Positions 34,331-46,508 of a DNA stretch of 64,000 bases are shown piece after piece. Origin of the DNA: Forficula auricularia (Eukaryota; Arthropoda; Insecta; Dermaptera; Forficulidae); contig JALMQS010000085.1 of the NCBI GenBank assembly GCA_024734495.1, positions 26,028,647 through 26,092,646 of the forward strand, given 5' to 3'. The notes beneath the pieces were generated by a model. That model did not search any database. It was given only the letters and a program-made list of their open reading frames with translations, and was not told the origin of the DNA. The position numbers and the translations under genes were made by a program. Position 1 is the first letter of the stretch. Every line of letters starts with the position of its first letter.

Positions 34331-34562
34331 TAGTTTTAAATAAATTAAAAATTTATCATTTCAGCAGAAGTCACTCTTTTTATTGTCTCCTTCACTTTAT
34401 AAAAATTCTGCTACTCTCGGCAAAAACTTTCAATTCTTATTTCTACATTATTAACTATCTTTTTTGAATAACAAATATCAATAGAACTTTAATATTTTAT
34501 CCACGGTTTTTCTTCAAATGTGGCCCGTGTAAACCCAAAGGTTGGACACCCCTGGTCTAGAC

Positions 34563-35589
34563 TCCAATAACTAGTGCCAAAATGATTTTATTTACAAAAT
34601 GAAGAAATGTTTTGGCCTAGAAAACTTTCTGTTATTAATATCTTCGTTATAATGAGCTTTCAAATAATTTTAGCCAATAAGCTGAAATTTGACATAATGA
34701 TATGCATATCATTTTTGTCAAGATTCTGATTTCAAGCTTAAACTGTTCGTTAACAAAAAAATAAATACCAAATCACTAAAATTTGTTGAGTGCGTATCGA
34801 ATCTTGAAGAGAGTTCTCACTTTTTTCTCTAATTTATATTTTATGAGTCACGCTCGCTGAATGTAATGTAACTCTTTAGCGGACCGGCTTATATTAAATT
34901 ATTTAATTTAGAGCAGAATGCTTTAGAGCTTTCTAAGCAGAGAACTCAAGTTCAAGTCACGCTCACTGTTTAAAATTTAACGGGCTGTCATCTGCCTTCT
35001 TTATCTTTTTATACTAAATTCAGTACCGTAGTTTTTTTCGTTCATTTTTTTAGTATAATTTCTAATATCTAAAATTTAAAAAAATTAATTAAAATTATTT
35101 TAAATTTTTAATTAGTATCTCCCTCCATTGTTGAATTCTTCTTCTTTTCGCTACTATAATGATCGTTTGGTCATTCAGCAAGCCATAATCTACTGTATAG
35201 GCGTAGACTTGCCTAGTGGAAGTGATTTGAAACATCATGGCGGTCGGCTGTTATATGAAGCATAACTCACTCTGTTCGAATTCACTACTAATTTGCGTAT
35301 CGCCGGTATAGAAGACGTATTTCATAAATAAAATTTTAAATTTAAATTTTTAATGGATATAAGATAGAGTAAAATGTTATTGGGTGAGTTTAATTTAATA
35401 ACGAGAAGAACCCATTCAGAAAATTTCTCTATGAATTATAACAACATTCATAGTAGGTAGGTTTTTGTTTCCATATTCTTTTTACTTTACCATTCAGGCT
35501 ATGGTCATGTATTGTAATTGTACATGAAAAAAGTGTTTTTTTGCTTCTTTTTTTCTAAATATCTAAAAAACGGCGGAAACTATTTTGAT
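34563..35589. other. intergenic AT-rich DNA
   Basis: A diverged 107-bp duplication around 'GAGTCACGCTCGCTG' (34848) and 'AAGTCACGCTCACTG' (34955) is the only structure seen. No gene. Confidence 0.35.
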
Positions 35590-37000
35590 TAAAAAAATAG
35601 GTCGAAACCATAGCATTTCGCTCTACAAAAAAGCCTTAATAAGCAAACATCGAAAAAATTATATTTTTCGAGATAATAATTGTTTTGTCAAAATGTCTGT
35701 TAGTTAGTCTGTTAATCTGTGCGTTACCAAATTTTTGTGGACGAGCTAGCTCAAAAACTAGTGTGATATCAAAACCAAATTTCACATGTAGTTTTGGAGC
35801 ATTGAGATTAAGAACTGATTAGATTTTAGTGCATATCGGGGAGGGGGAAGTAAAAAAATAAAATTCTAAGCGCTTGTACAAAACTCAACCAAATTTTGTA
35901 TACATACATACAATAGTGGGGCCCAGAAAACTAAAAATGCAAAAACTGGGGATCCCAAAATTTAGTTAACTTCAATGCAGGGAAAACTCAGTGTTGCCTT
36001 ATTTCTAGGCGCGTCGACAGAAACCTCCCAAGCATATCATTCGACTCATACTCACTAGAATTCAGGGATAAAATTTCAATGCTAGGCGTAACTCTAAGGT
36101 CTGACCTTTCATGGAATGACCATATCTCAACCACTGCTAAAGCTGCAGCGCGCAAGCTTGGTCTCCTATTTAGGTCTAGACGCTGTTATACTCCCAGTCA
36201 ACTTCTTATACTGTATAAGGCTCAAATTCGTCCCTGTCTCGAATATGGCTCTCATCTGTGGAGGGGTGCATCCAAGCATTCTCTTGCTACACTGGATGCA
36301 ATTCAGAAGCGAGCAATTAAACTAATAGGAGACCCGGCTCTAACCAACTCACTCGACTCCCTGGCTCACCGAAGAATCGTTTCTGCCCTTTCCCTGTACT
36401 ACAGATACTATCACGGTGTCTGTTCAGTCGAGCTGAAATCACTTATCCCCCCTAATGCCCTCTTCACGAGAAACACGCGGTTTTCTAACGCTCAGCACCC
36501 CTTCGCTGTCAAATTGGATAAAAGTCGAACAAGCGCTTTCGCCAACTCTTTTATCCCTATGACCTCCAGAGACTGGAACTCGCTCCCTGCCACCATCTTT
36601 CCCGCGACTTATAACCTTCAGCTATTTAAGACCCGTATCTACAGATACCTTCGACCCCCACCCAACCCATAAAATTCTTTCTTCTTCTTTTCACGATGGA
36701 GGGGCCAACCCAGGCCTTTAGGGGTTGCACCTTTTTGGTGTAACTCCTTCTCTCATCATTATCATAAAAAAAACTAACCCCCAAAATGGGGAGGGGGGGG
36801 GTGAAATTCTAGGCTCTTGTACCAAACTCAACCAAATTTTGTATACATAATCAATGGTCCCCCAGTAGTCTAAAATGCAAAAACTAACCCCCCTACATGA
36901 TTATAAATAATTTTATTAAATATTAAATATTAATAAGAGAGGGGCTAGGGTTTATGGAAAGTCAAGTGGATGGCCACATCAGAACGTTCCAATTTATTTA
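35590..37000 (+). mobile_element. DR1 copy, interrupted by a LINE
   Basis: 35590-35947 and 36776-37000 are the two sides of one DR1 copy; the reverse complement of 17935-18840 and 63830-64000 matches. The phrase 'ACTCAACCAAATTTTGTATA' occurs on both sides, showing DR1 itself has an internal duplication here. The family end 'GTCAAGTGGATGGCCACATC' lies at 36960. Confidence 0.65.
35948..36768 (+). mobile_element. LINE family 1 copy, 5' truncated, nearly intact C-terminus
   Basis: Bracketed by AAAAACT (35941-35947 and 36769-36775), the probable target duplication. One open frame runs from 35947 to the stop at 36670-36672, covering 'NLVNFNAGKTQCCLISRR', 'LGVTLRSDLSWNDHIS', 'QIRPCLEYGSHLWRGAS', 'LDAIQKRAIKLIGD' and 'SRDWNSLPATIFP'. 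The RT catalytic core is missing because of the 5' truncation. The 3' UTR carries 'TAGGGGTTGCACC', shared with 39568, and ends in a TCAT-rich tail. This is the youngest LINE family 1 copy in the window. Confidence 0.9.
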
Positions 37001-37289
37001 GAAAGGTTTTAAACGTGTGGGTAATTTATTTTGAAACTATGAGTCTGGATATTAATAACACGGTATCCCTCAAAGCCCCTGACGGGTAAAAGACTGTCCT
37101 ATTTTGCAAAATTATCGTTGGTCCTTGCGACAGACATTAATAAAAAAAAATTTACTTTTTAAAAAGAACTTATGCTAGAAGCTGATGATGTCAGCAACTA
37201 TTCCCAGTGAAGTCAACATAAAACTCTTTATTATTCATGACAAAATGACTGTAGATGTTCTGGTTGATATTCGTTTCTCAGTTATATAA

Positions 37290-37645
37290 TTTCATCATTA
37301 TTTTGGAAATTGATTTTGAATAGGATAAAGCACGAACAGTGGTAAATGGTGGGTGGATTGTCGATTGTCGGTTGGGAAGGAAATGAGATTGAGCCAGGTT
37401 CACCTCTCGAATTCTGTTGTTGATTGTCCGGGTGTACTCCCGCGAGTGTTGTCCCTCGTGAGCATGGCGCTTGACCCGGGGGAGTGGCACCCAACGTGAG
37501 TCCCTTGTTCCAAGGTCGCCCGGGTGCCTAGAGTGCCTCGCTGTGCCCCTTCTATTCCTGGCCCCACAACTCACACATACACACACATGCACCAGCTTTC
37601 CTGACGATCCCACCAGGCAAACAGAGAAAACAACCTGAAAGAAGA
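37290..37645. other. GC-rich unique island
   Basis: About 350 bp is much richer in GC than its surroundings, with no partner in the window. Overlapping minus-strand ORFs (111 and 70 codons) show no domain. As with 10490 and 43380, it may be a promoter, 5' exon or regulatory element. Confidence 0.3.
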
Positions 37646-38150
37646 CGTTGGTCCAGCAAATTGCTCAATCACCTTTCGGGCCCTTTTCAACTTACTTGCG
37701 AAATAGTCATAACCAATATTTGAAATAATAACAAAAAAAAAATATTTTAATAAAAAAAATTCAAGAAACGATTAAAGTAAAAATAATATATATTTTGATA
37801 TATCTAATTTCTTTAAAATTGAATGGAAAGAAGAATTTAAAAAATAAAATAATAATACGGGTGTGCCTATTAAAATTTCTGGGGGGGGAGAGAGAGTTTG
37901 AAAATTGTTGCAAAATTAGCATTATATGCTAAAAATAAAACCGGTCAAGTTTTATAACTTCACAAAAAGGTAATAAAAACCGAAAAAAGTGAATAAATAA
38001 TAGTGTACAACTAGTAGTCCTAAAGTTGTAATGACAGTTAGCGAAATACAACAATACCTTTTCTTCGTGAAGAAGATTTTGAGCAGCCCTACCGTTTTTC
38101 CTCTTTTCTTTTCAAGGAACTAAGGGGAGGGGAGACTTTTTATGAAACTA
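37646..38150. other. AT-rich DNA, nothing recognised
   Basis: G runs at 37878 and 38150 and A runs, but no gene. Confidence 0.35.
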
Positions 38151-38159
38151 GAGGGGGGG

Positions 38160-38280
38160 GGTAGTGAAGCTAGGGGACTGACCGGATAGCAAGTTTGGCA
38201 CCAGGGTTCGATTCCAAAGAAGATGGCCCCTTCTGACATGAAATTAATCATACCCAATAACATCTGTGATACGCCTCCAT
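38160..38280 (+). mobile_element. probable tRNA-derived SINE head
   Basis: GGGTTCGATTCC (B box, about 38203) follows an A-box-like GTGAAGCTAGGGGACTG about 40 bp upstream. No partner or target duplication was confirmed. Confidence 0.4.
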
Positions 38281-39480
38281 TTGGGCTTTGATTTTAATTA
38301 AATCATTAGTGTTGTTCTTCTAAATTTGTTTTCAAATTCAAATATGTCATTTGCTTTAAAATAGTTTTAGTCGTTTTTTTAAATATATTCCAATCAAATA
38401 ATAATAAAAAAAAATAATTAAACCTCATATTATTTCTCTACGATTATATAGTAATTGCATATATCGTATTTCTATTAGTTGTATAATTTAAAAAATTAAA
38501 TTAAATAAATAACCGGGTGGAGACAGGTGTATTGTAAATTCATGTGCTTGGTTTAAGTAGAATTTTTTATTTTAATATAGTAATGCCAAGTAAACTTCTT
38601 TCAATGAAAGTGGCATATTAATAAAATGCAATTAAGCCATAACTGTGACACATGCAAACAAAGAACAGCAAGTAAATGGTAGGAGATTAACTGTTGAACA
38701 GAATGTCAAATGCATGCAAAAATTTTCATATAGATACACTTTCAGTCATATGAAAGGGTTTTAATTTATTTTTCAAGAGGATGGAAAGAGATTATTGGTA
38801 TTGTAAAATGAGAGCTGTTTCCCCGCTTTCTAATTAAAAGAACGAACTAAAATTGTTAAAGTTTTCATATATCCAGGATATGGAGGGTGAAAAAAAGGGA
38901 AGACCCTTAATTGAGACTCACTTTTGCTGATGTACGAATTTGTTTCATAAAATGGTTGAGCTGGCTCTATAGTTGAAACTTGACGCAAATGATCAGCTTA
39001 TTATTATTAGTCTTTCTGTATCTATGTTTTGGGTTTGGATTCCGATACCTAAGATAACACAATAATGAGTAGTCTTTGAATGTTGGACACAGTGGCAAAA
39101 TGTATTATTTCCAAAACGAAAAACTGATTAGAATTTTGGCTAGAAAGCTCAGAACTTTAGGTTGAAAAATGTAAAAAAATCAGAAAAAATTGATATCTTG
39201 GTAAGTATCTAGTTAGTGAGTTGAAATTTTGCATACGAATTTGTATTAATAAACTATATCTGTCTAACATATTTCTAGTTTTTAGCATGTCAATCACAAA
39301 AATTTGTAAAAAGGGTACCGATTCTTAAATTTTTTTCGTTTTTTCATCCAATTTTTGAGTTAATTTAATACTCCTACAACATTCAGTCTTTCAAGACTCG
39401 TAACTTGACATCTTCAGACACCTTTGACTTTGACCTAATCCATGAAATGTCCTCCTCCGACTATTCGACTGAATATATTT
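38281..39480. other. intergenic AT-rich DNA, no gene seen
   Basis: Only chance ORFs; no repeat partner found. Confidence 0.35.
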
Positions 39481-39499
39481 TTTTTTTTACTTTATCCAA

Positions 39500-39605
39500 T
39501 GCGATGCATGGGTAAAATATTGTAATCGATCTCGCGCCAAGAGGGACTTCAACCTATCCGAGCAATAGGGGTTGCACCTTCTTGCATTAATATTATTAAA
39601 AAAAA
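39500..39605 (+). mobile_element. LINE family 1, 3' end only
   Basis: 'AATAGGGGTTGCACCTTCTT' and 'GCATTAATATTATT' followed by an A run match the tail of the copies at 3567 and 35948. This is a severely 5'-truncated insertion. Confidence 0.65.
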
Positions 39606-39828
39606 CTTCACTTGGCTGAAAAATCCACGTACTGAGTGATTTTGTTTGGGACTGGAAAAACTAAAACATTTTAATTAATTTACTAATTTCGCGAGTTAAG
39701 TAGTTTTACTATTAAAGCCTCACAAGAAAAGAATTATCCTATGTTTATATTTTATAATTGTCTTAGATTTACAATTATAACATTTCTGTTTCCAACTTTT
39801 ACGAATTTCATTTTAAATCACAATTTAA

Positions 39829-40055
39829 GGGTTAGGTTGGCCGAATGGTTATAGAGCATGCCTTCTAATCAAGCTAGAGCGGGTTCAAACCCGACTCGCT
39901 GCAAATATTTCACCGGCTATAATTTGATTTCTTCAGGGTAAGGCAATGGGAAACCACCCCTGCGAAAATTGCACGAAGGAAAATTACAATGGAGAGGATA
40001 ATCTCCACAGAGTTATCGCCAACGCTCAAAATCGAGAATGGCGCTTGAAGAAGAA
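39829..40055 (+). mobile_element. second tRNA-derived SINE type
   Basis: A box at GGCCGAATGGTTATAGAGC, B box GGGTTCAAACCCG at 39881. The body contains 'GGTAAGGCAATGGGAAACCA' and ends in GAA repeats. It differs from the 17607 SINE in both head and tail. Confidence 0.75.
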
Positions 40056-40700
40056 GACGAAATAACATTTATTTAAGAGAAATAGACAAAAAAATAAATA
40101 AATCAACTTTAAAGCTTAAAGCACCTTCCCATAGAAAGCGGTATTGAAAAAATATCAAGTACGTACCGTTGAATAACTCTTTTACAATCCTAATAAACAT
40201 GATATCTTTTAATTTTTATTTTGAAGCTTCAATCGCGAGATTTTAGTCTAGCGTAGTTATTGTAACTCTGTGATTTAAAAATCTGAAAAAATTGATCAAA
40301 TTATATTTTTTAATAGGCTTATTTTCAATGAAAATAATTTTGGGTGCTATGGAATAATTTGATCAAAATCTATGGAACCTATCTACTGTGAGTCCTGCTT
40401 GTCTGTTTTTGGAATTATTTACATATATTATATAATAATAGAAAAAAAATAATAATAATATTATCATAAAGTTATACAAATATATATGTAGGTATTATTA
40501 TTTTTATCTTGCATTTTACGAAGTATGGACGTTCCCAGTCAGAGGGAAGGAAGCATATGAGGTTCAAGTCCTCGCTACGACCCGTAACAATATATGTTAC
40601 CTTACAGGCTTAAACTATATTTAGATGTAAATTCACAAAAATATCATATAAAGTACTAGTAATATTTAATATATACATATGTTCAGGACATTTTTAAATT
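40056..40700. other. AT-rich DNA with a tRNA-like scrap
   Basis: 'GAGGTTCAAGTCCTC' at about 40559 resembles a T arm (B box). No full tRNA can be folded around it. Confidence 0.3.
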
Positions 40701-42655
40701 CATTAACCTAATAAAAAGAAATTACATGATGTTGCCGGCAGACGTGCAAAACCGTACCAAGTAATTTGTTTTTCCAAGGAACACTGGTTGAATAAAATAA
40801 ATCAGAAAAGTTTCGTTCTGTCTTTGAATAGACATGCATTTACAATGGCCGTTTGGATGAGGATCAAGTGACCTTTTTCCTTTGGCTTTGGTCAACTGGT
40901 CATTCTCACACAATTCCGAAAAGGGCCAAATGGGTCATGAATGACAGACATAGCAAACACGTGTTTACGAGGCCTGATGGGCATACAAGAAACAAAACTT
41001 TGAAAAGTTAAATTGAAATCAGATTATATAGATATCAAAAAACTTCTCTGTATCAATAACTACGCTGATGTAATAAGTTAATTGACGGAGAAATATTGCG
41101 AGTTTTAAGAAGGATTAACACGTTAGAAATAAAAAACAAAACACTTTCTTTCTAAGCCTACAATGCTTTAAGAATGGGCCTATTGAAAAATCTACGGGAA
41201 TTAGGTGTTAAAAGGAGCACCTGAGTTTTATTTTTAAGAGCAAATCAAAGAGGGTGTGAGTTAGATTTGAAAAACAGATCCGAAACCATTAGGAAAAAAG
41301 ATAAAATAACACCTGCAAAGTTTCCGAATTAAGTTTGCACACAGGTCAAAAGAAATCGATTTTAAAATTACTTAGACACAATGACGAGAAAAATTGACAA
41401 CATTTTTCTAAATAGTACAGAGAAATATGGAAGTGATATGAGTATGTATATACCTACTATATAATAGCAGTTCCCGGCTCATCTCTACTAAATATTAAAT
41501 TAACTTCTTCCCATATTCCAAATTTTAGTATTATCCTCAAGTTGGTTTCATAGAGTTTCAATTGTGTACTTATTTACTCTACGGGCTACAGAGACAGACA
41601 ACGTAGCAAGACTGAAGGGTTCCAATTTTGACTTAAAATATCTACTCTCCACAAACTTTACATGTAAAACACACCAAAAGAAATTGCTTTGTTTTTGTGG
41701 TTTATGCTAGTAAACATTTCAAGAAATTAATTGGGAAACTTCCAAATCCATTAGATAAGCATAGGGTGCTAAGTTCTTTAAACTACTAGATTGTTCGCAT
41801 ATTTACAGCAGTTTCATTCCCAGTTTTCAGCGAACAGTTTGAACAAGAAAGAAACAGAACAGTTGATGAAGTTTATTAACATTAACATGTTTGTCAAATT
41901 TCTGCTCAAAATCTAAAAAATGCTTCGATTTGGAAAGACAAACATTTTGGAACAAAAAAAGTATTTTTATACTGCAAACCATCAGACAATAATGCTTGAA
42001 AATTATTTTTTCTCCACATTTTAAACCCAATAAGCGAATAAAAAGTAGAGCTTGAACTCAATAATTTTGCCATATTAATTAATTAAATTTTGTACATAAA
42101 TATATGAAAATAATTTTTATTTACCCCTAGGTAAAAGTAAATAGAAAGGTTTATAATTCTCTTGAGGGATTAAAGTCTTGTTCGATCTGTAACGAAGTGA
42201 GCATAGACTTATATGAATATCGATATCAAGATGCCATTGACATGCAATCCGTTGATCACGAATTATCAATGGAATGAGGAGATAGAAAGTCCAATTACGA
42301 GTGAGAGGAGAACTAGAGGTCGATTATCTAACAGCCCAAGACCGAGGAATGCCTATCAAATGCTGACAGCCCCGGGGCACCGACTCTTCCTTTTGTTAAC
42401 AACAGATTTGATAAATAATAAATTAAAATTTCGTTTTGAATTTTTGATTTTAAGACGAAAATCAGAGACATGTTAAGTTCCAACGATGTACGAGACAAAA
42501 ACCCAACAAAGAATTGCATTCTTGTTTTATTGGCAAATGTCAAAGTTGTTAAGGCTTAGGGTGGTTGCAATATTTAAAAGGTGAAGAGTTGAGACTGAAG
42601 CAGAAATGATTTATTTAGAATTTTGGGTCATCTACTTTATTATCAATTATTATAA
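40701..42655. other. low-repeat, less AT-rich unique segment
   Basis: Almost no repeat partners from this window are found here, unlike most of the sequence. About 40720-40990 and 42180-42480 have balanced composition. No reading frame has a recognisable domain. It could be conserved non-coding DNA, such as an enhancer of a distant gene. Confidence 0.3.
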
Positions 42656-42674
42656 TTTATTTGATTGATTTACC

Positions 42675-42709
42675 GACAGTTTCGGTCACCCCTGGTTAAC
42701 CATCTTCAG
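42675..42709 (-). other. hammerhead-like core (box CTGAAGA)
   Basis: Minus strand: CTGAAGA, extra T, stem GGTTA/TGACC, GAAAC, TGTC. It fits CTGANGA and GAAA exactly. No clear inverted partner arm was found; 46383-46402 carries the related text 'GGTGACCGAAACTG'. Confidence 0.45.
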
Positions 42710-43379
42710 TAGAAAATGTCGTTCAAGATTTGGAATTTGTCACTCTGCATACATAATTCATCCTTAAATACAATAGATATTTCAATAATTTATAAACACT
42801 CGTGAATGATTTTAGAATCTATTTTGATCTGAATAATAATTTTGAAATTGAGACTATTATCATTCAAATTTAATTAAATTAATACAAAAATTTGAAATTG
42901 AAAATTATTAATCCCATTTTGAAATTGATCATTCCGAATTTAAAATTCATTACTCAGAATTTGAAAATAATTATTTCTATTTTGAAAATTATTAATCCGA
43001 TCAATGTGATTATTCCAATTTTGAATGTTGTTAGTCTGAATTTGAAAATCCAATGAGTGTACATTGTATTCTGAGTAATAACTCGAACACTTTGCGGAGT
43101 GTGGAATATCTTTCAAAAAATTTTAACTTTATGTGATTTCAGCTAAATCTTTCCAGCTTTAATTTGTCCAAGATTTATGTTGACATTTTTTTATATATCG
43201 TGAATTGAAATAAACAGAGGCGAATGAATATCTGGAATGACAAGCGTCAAGGCGTAGAACATGAAGTGAATGGATAAATAAATACCTGTTTGTTTGCATG
43301 TTGTTTAAAAACCATCCGTATGACTGAGTAAAGACACGAAACCATGGGGTGAGGGTGGAAATGCGGGTGTTAACAATCA

Positions 43380-43575
43380 CTTAGGTGGGCGTTTTGGTTC
43401 AGGAAAGACACAGACACACAATCACAAGCACAAGTTCACACCCGACCAACTACGGAGATAAGATAGAGCCCAGGTGCCAGCCAGGCAACAACTAGCAACC
43501 TGAGCCGGAGCGGCAGCCTCCAATCCATCGGGGGTCCAGCGCGCTCTGGCGACCTCAACGCACCCACCTCTCTCT
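43380..43575. other. GC-rich unique island
   Basis: CpG-containing, C-rich plus strand up to a TCTCTCTTTCTTATT stretch. No domain or repeat partner. A possible promoter or exon of an unseen gene. Confidence 0.3.
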
Positions 43576-43796
43576 TTCTTATTCATGCAATAAGCAGGTA
43601 CATTGTATGAAAACGGCTCAATAAATAATTAAATCTTTAGATCTTGCCTTTTCGAAATTATATTCCGAGTTTATTGCATCTTTTTATTTCAGTTCTTCCA
43701 TAGCACAATCTTGTATTTTAAAATCACTACCTAATTTTAAAACAGACGATGAGACATTGCAGTTGACAAATTTTAAAAACTTCCATTTATCAATTT

Positions 43797-45575
43797 TTAA
43801 CCGACTTCGAAAAAGGAGGAGGTTCTCAATTCGACTGAATTTTTTTTTTGTTTTGTTTTTTGTATCTGTTATTCGATTCCTTCGCCAATTGTGAACGGAT
43901 TTTTATGATTTTTTGCATTGTGTTAAGTCTAGTTCCCGATTGGTCCCGTTTAAATTTCATTGGTATTGGACCTTTTTTAACCGACTTCAAAAAAGGAGGA
44001 GGTTCTCAATTCGACTGATTTTTTTTTTTTTTTGTGTTTATGTTACCTCATATCTTCGTCAATTGTGAACCGATTTTGATGATTTTTTTTGCATTTGGTA
44101 CAGTCTACTTTCCGATTGGTCCCTTTTTTCTCATTGGTATTGGACCTTTTTTGATATCTTTGTTCGGGCATAACTTCTTTGTTTATTAACCGATTTTAAT
44201 GATTCTTTTTTTATTGGAAAGTGGGTACCTTAGGAGTGGTACCATATTAATTTGGTCAAGTTCTGAAGATATGATCAATGACGAAATAACGTAAATCTCT
44301 AATTCTTATGACCAAATAATCGAAATTATAATAAATAAAATCTTTTATAAAAAAATCTTAAAACATTCATTTAAAACCCACAAACGTTTCGAGAGAATTT
44401 CTATATTTATTAATTGAATTTTATTATCATTTTCTGATTCATTCGCCCGACGCTTTCTCTTACGAGATACATTCAAGGTATTATATTAAGTCACTATTAA
44501 TAGCACCACCTAAAAGAGAAAAATAAAAATAATTTTTATAAAAAACTAAAACAGACTTCAAAAAAATTAAATGCAACAAATAAAATAATATATAATAATA
44601 ACTTAAAAATAAAATAAAATACACTAAAAGGTAAGTATAAAATAATTATATAATTTAGTTACAACTAAACGACGAAATATTAACATGAAATCATTTTTTG
44701 AAGTCGGTGCCAAAAATATACATTTTATGAATCGCACTCGATGGTCTTACTTAGTACGTTTATTATTTTATTTGTTGCATTTAATTTTTTTTGAAGTCGA
44801 TTTTATTTTTTGTTATGTATGTTCACGCATAACTTCTTTGTTTATGGACCGATTTCAATGATTCTTCTTTTATTGAAAAGGAGGTACCTTAGGGGTGGTA
44901 CCATATTAATTTGGTCAAGTTCTGATATGATCAATGACAAAATAACGGAAATCTCCATTTCATATGAGCAAATAATCGAAATTATAATAAAAAATCTTTT
45001 ATAAAAAAAAAAAAAAACAATCTTAAAATGTTCATTTAAAACCCGCTAACGTTTCGAGAGAATTCATCTATGTATTAATTGAATTTTATTATCATTTTGT
45101 GATTCATTCGCACGACTTTTTCTATTACCAGATGCATGCAAGGTATTACCTTAAGTCTCACTAAATTGTCAACATCACTAAAAAGAGAAAAATAAAAATA
45201 ATTTTCAGAAAAAAATAAAACCGAATTCAAAAAAATTAAAATCAACAAATAAAATAATAAGAACGAAAAAATTAAATAAAATTCACTAAAAGGTATAAAA
45301 TAATTATCTTATTTAGTTACAACTGACCGACGAAATTTTTACATGAAATCACATTTTGAAGTCTGCGCTAATCATATACATTTTATGAACCGCACTCAAC
45401 GGATCTTACTTAGTACGTTTGGCGGGTAATGAAGACAACATAGCGTAAGCTCGATTATATAGTTTGTTTGGCACCGACTTCAAAATGTGATTTCATGTAA
45501 AAATTTCGTCGTTTAGTTGAAACTAAATAAGATAATTATTTTATACCTTTTAGTGAATTTTATTTTATTTTTGGG
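43797..45575 (+). mobile_element. DR2 cluster: nested partial copies and hairpin
   Basis: The DR2 start ('AACCGACTTC..AAAAAGGAGG') occurs twice, at 43799 and 43978, as a 181-bp tandem duplication. The middle part ('GGTACCATATTAATTTGGTC') occurs at 44237 and 44898. A large hairpin closes the cluster, with arms at about 45215-45372 and 45478-45590. It has hammerhead-like relics at about 44380 and 45050. No protein is encoded. Confidence 0.7.
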
Positions 45576-45590
45576 TTCTTATTACATATT

Positions 45591-46508
45591 TTATGAAGAG
45601 AACAATTTCTATGCAATAAAATTGGAATAGAATATTTTTTTAATTAAGTTTAACGATACCATCCTCACTATTCTCAAGTTTGATAGATTAAGTAATCTAA
45701 AAAAAAATCACGAGAGATTATCAAGTGCTGAATCCGAGTTTTTATTGATGATTTCTATTATATATCAGAAGGGTTGTATTCACTTAGCCGAGAATTTAAT
45801 CCTACTTCCAAAAAACAGTCCGGGCATCTTCTTGTCCTTCGAAGTGGACATATAAGGACACTCGTAAAATTTTGCGTTCTAATGATTGTAAATTTAAATA
45901 TATAGGCATGCTATATATTATAGTTTAAATAAAGATTAGTGGGTGTTTGGAATTTTGAATTTCTTCAAAACTCGAAGGGCAATAAAATGACTAACTTTTA
46001 AGTAGTTAAGTGTTGGTTCTAGGTGAACCATTTTAATATAATAATAAAATGACTATTCACGAATTGAATAAATATACAATTTCGAATTGGCAATAGTAGT
46101 AGTGTTAAATTTTCTAAAAATGGGATGAATATATACCTACAACACATCTAACTAAAACTAAAAATCATCCATAACACCTAGAAATTGCCTACATTAAAAT
46201 CAAACAAATTTTGTGAGCCTCATTTAGAAAAAGAGTTAAAATTTAATATTGATGTAAAGAAACAATGTTATTTTGATTGTATTTTAGAACTTTACTTGCT
46301 TAAAAATTTACGAAATGTTTCATTTTTCAAATTTTAGTACTACTGAACTACTACTACTGCTACTACTGAACCTACTACTGAACCAGTGGTGACCGAAACT
46401 GTTTAGTGAATTAAAAAAATAAAAAATAATAATTAAATAAAATTATTGTCATTTATTAGTTTGTGAATATAAAAAGCTTTCATTTAAAAATAATTTAAAA
46501 ATTTAAGT
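45591..46508. other. AT-rich DNA with foldback end motif
   Basis: 'GTTGGTTCTAGGTGAACC' at 46013 belongs to the 19499 hairpin family. A CTACTACTG run lies at 46339-46385. No gene. Confidence 0.35.

Larger units (their letters stand above)
34151..34435. mobile_element. foldback element, best hammerhead-like copy
   Basis: Arms 34151-34257 and 34290-34400 are reverse complements over about 105 bp ('GAAGGAGACAATAAAAGAGT', 'AAATTTTTAATTT', 'GACTATAG'), with a 33-bp loop. The right flank carries 'CTGCTACTCTCGGCAAAAAC', the recurring end motif. Confidence 0.75.
33022..34554. mobile_element. hAT-type non-autonomous element with a nested foldback
   Basis: Ends CAGAGCTGTCCAACC and (reversed) CAGGGGTGTCCAACC are hAT terminal repeats, and the sub-terminal 'GTGGCCCGCGGGCC' / 'TGTGGCCCG' is also shared. 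The 8-bp flanks ATCTAGAT (33014-33021) and GTCTAGAC (34555-34562) agree at six positions, with the TCTAGA core frequent at hAT targets. About 1.5 kb, no transposase ORF. A foldback at 34151-34435 lies inside, so it inserted later. Confidence 0.75.

Noticed and set aside
34850..34970. SINE or tRNA head around AAGTTCAAGTCACGC
   Set aside because: B-box similarity is weak and the local 107-bp duplication explains the repeated text.
40530..40605. tRNA gene around GAGGTTCAAGTCCTC
   Set aside because: A T arm can be drawn, but no acceptor or D stem.
42660..42720. Part of a foldback element
   Set aside because: The hammerhead-like text is clear but no inverted partner arm was found within 500 bp, so only the core is annotated.
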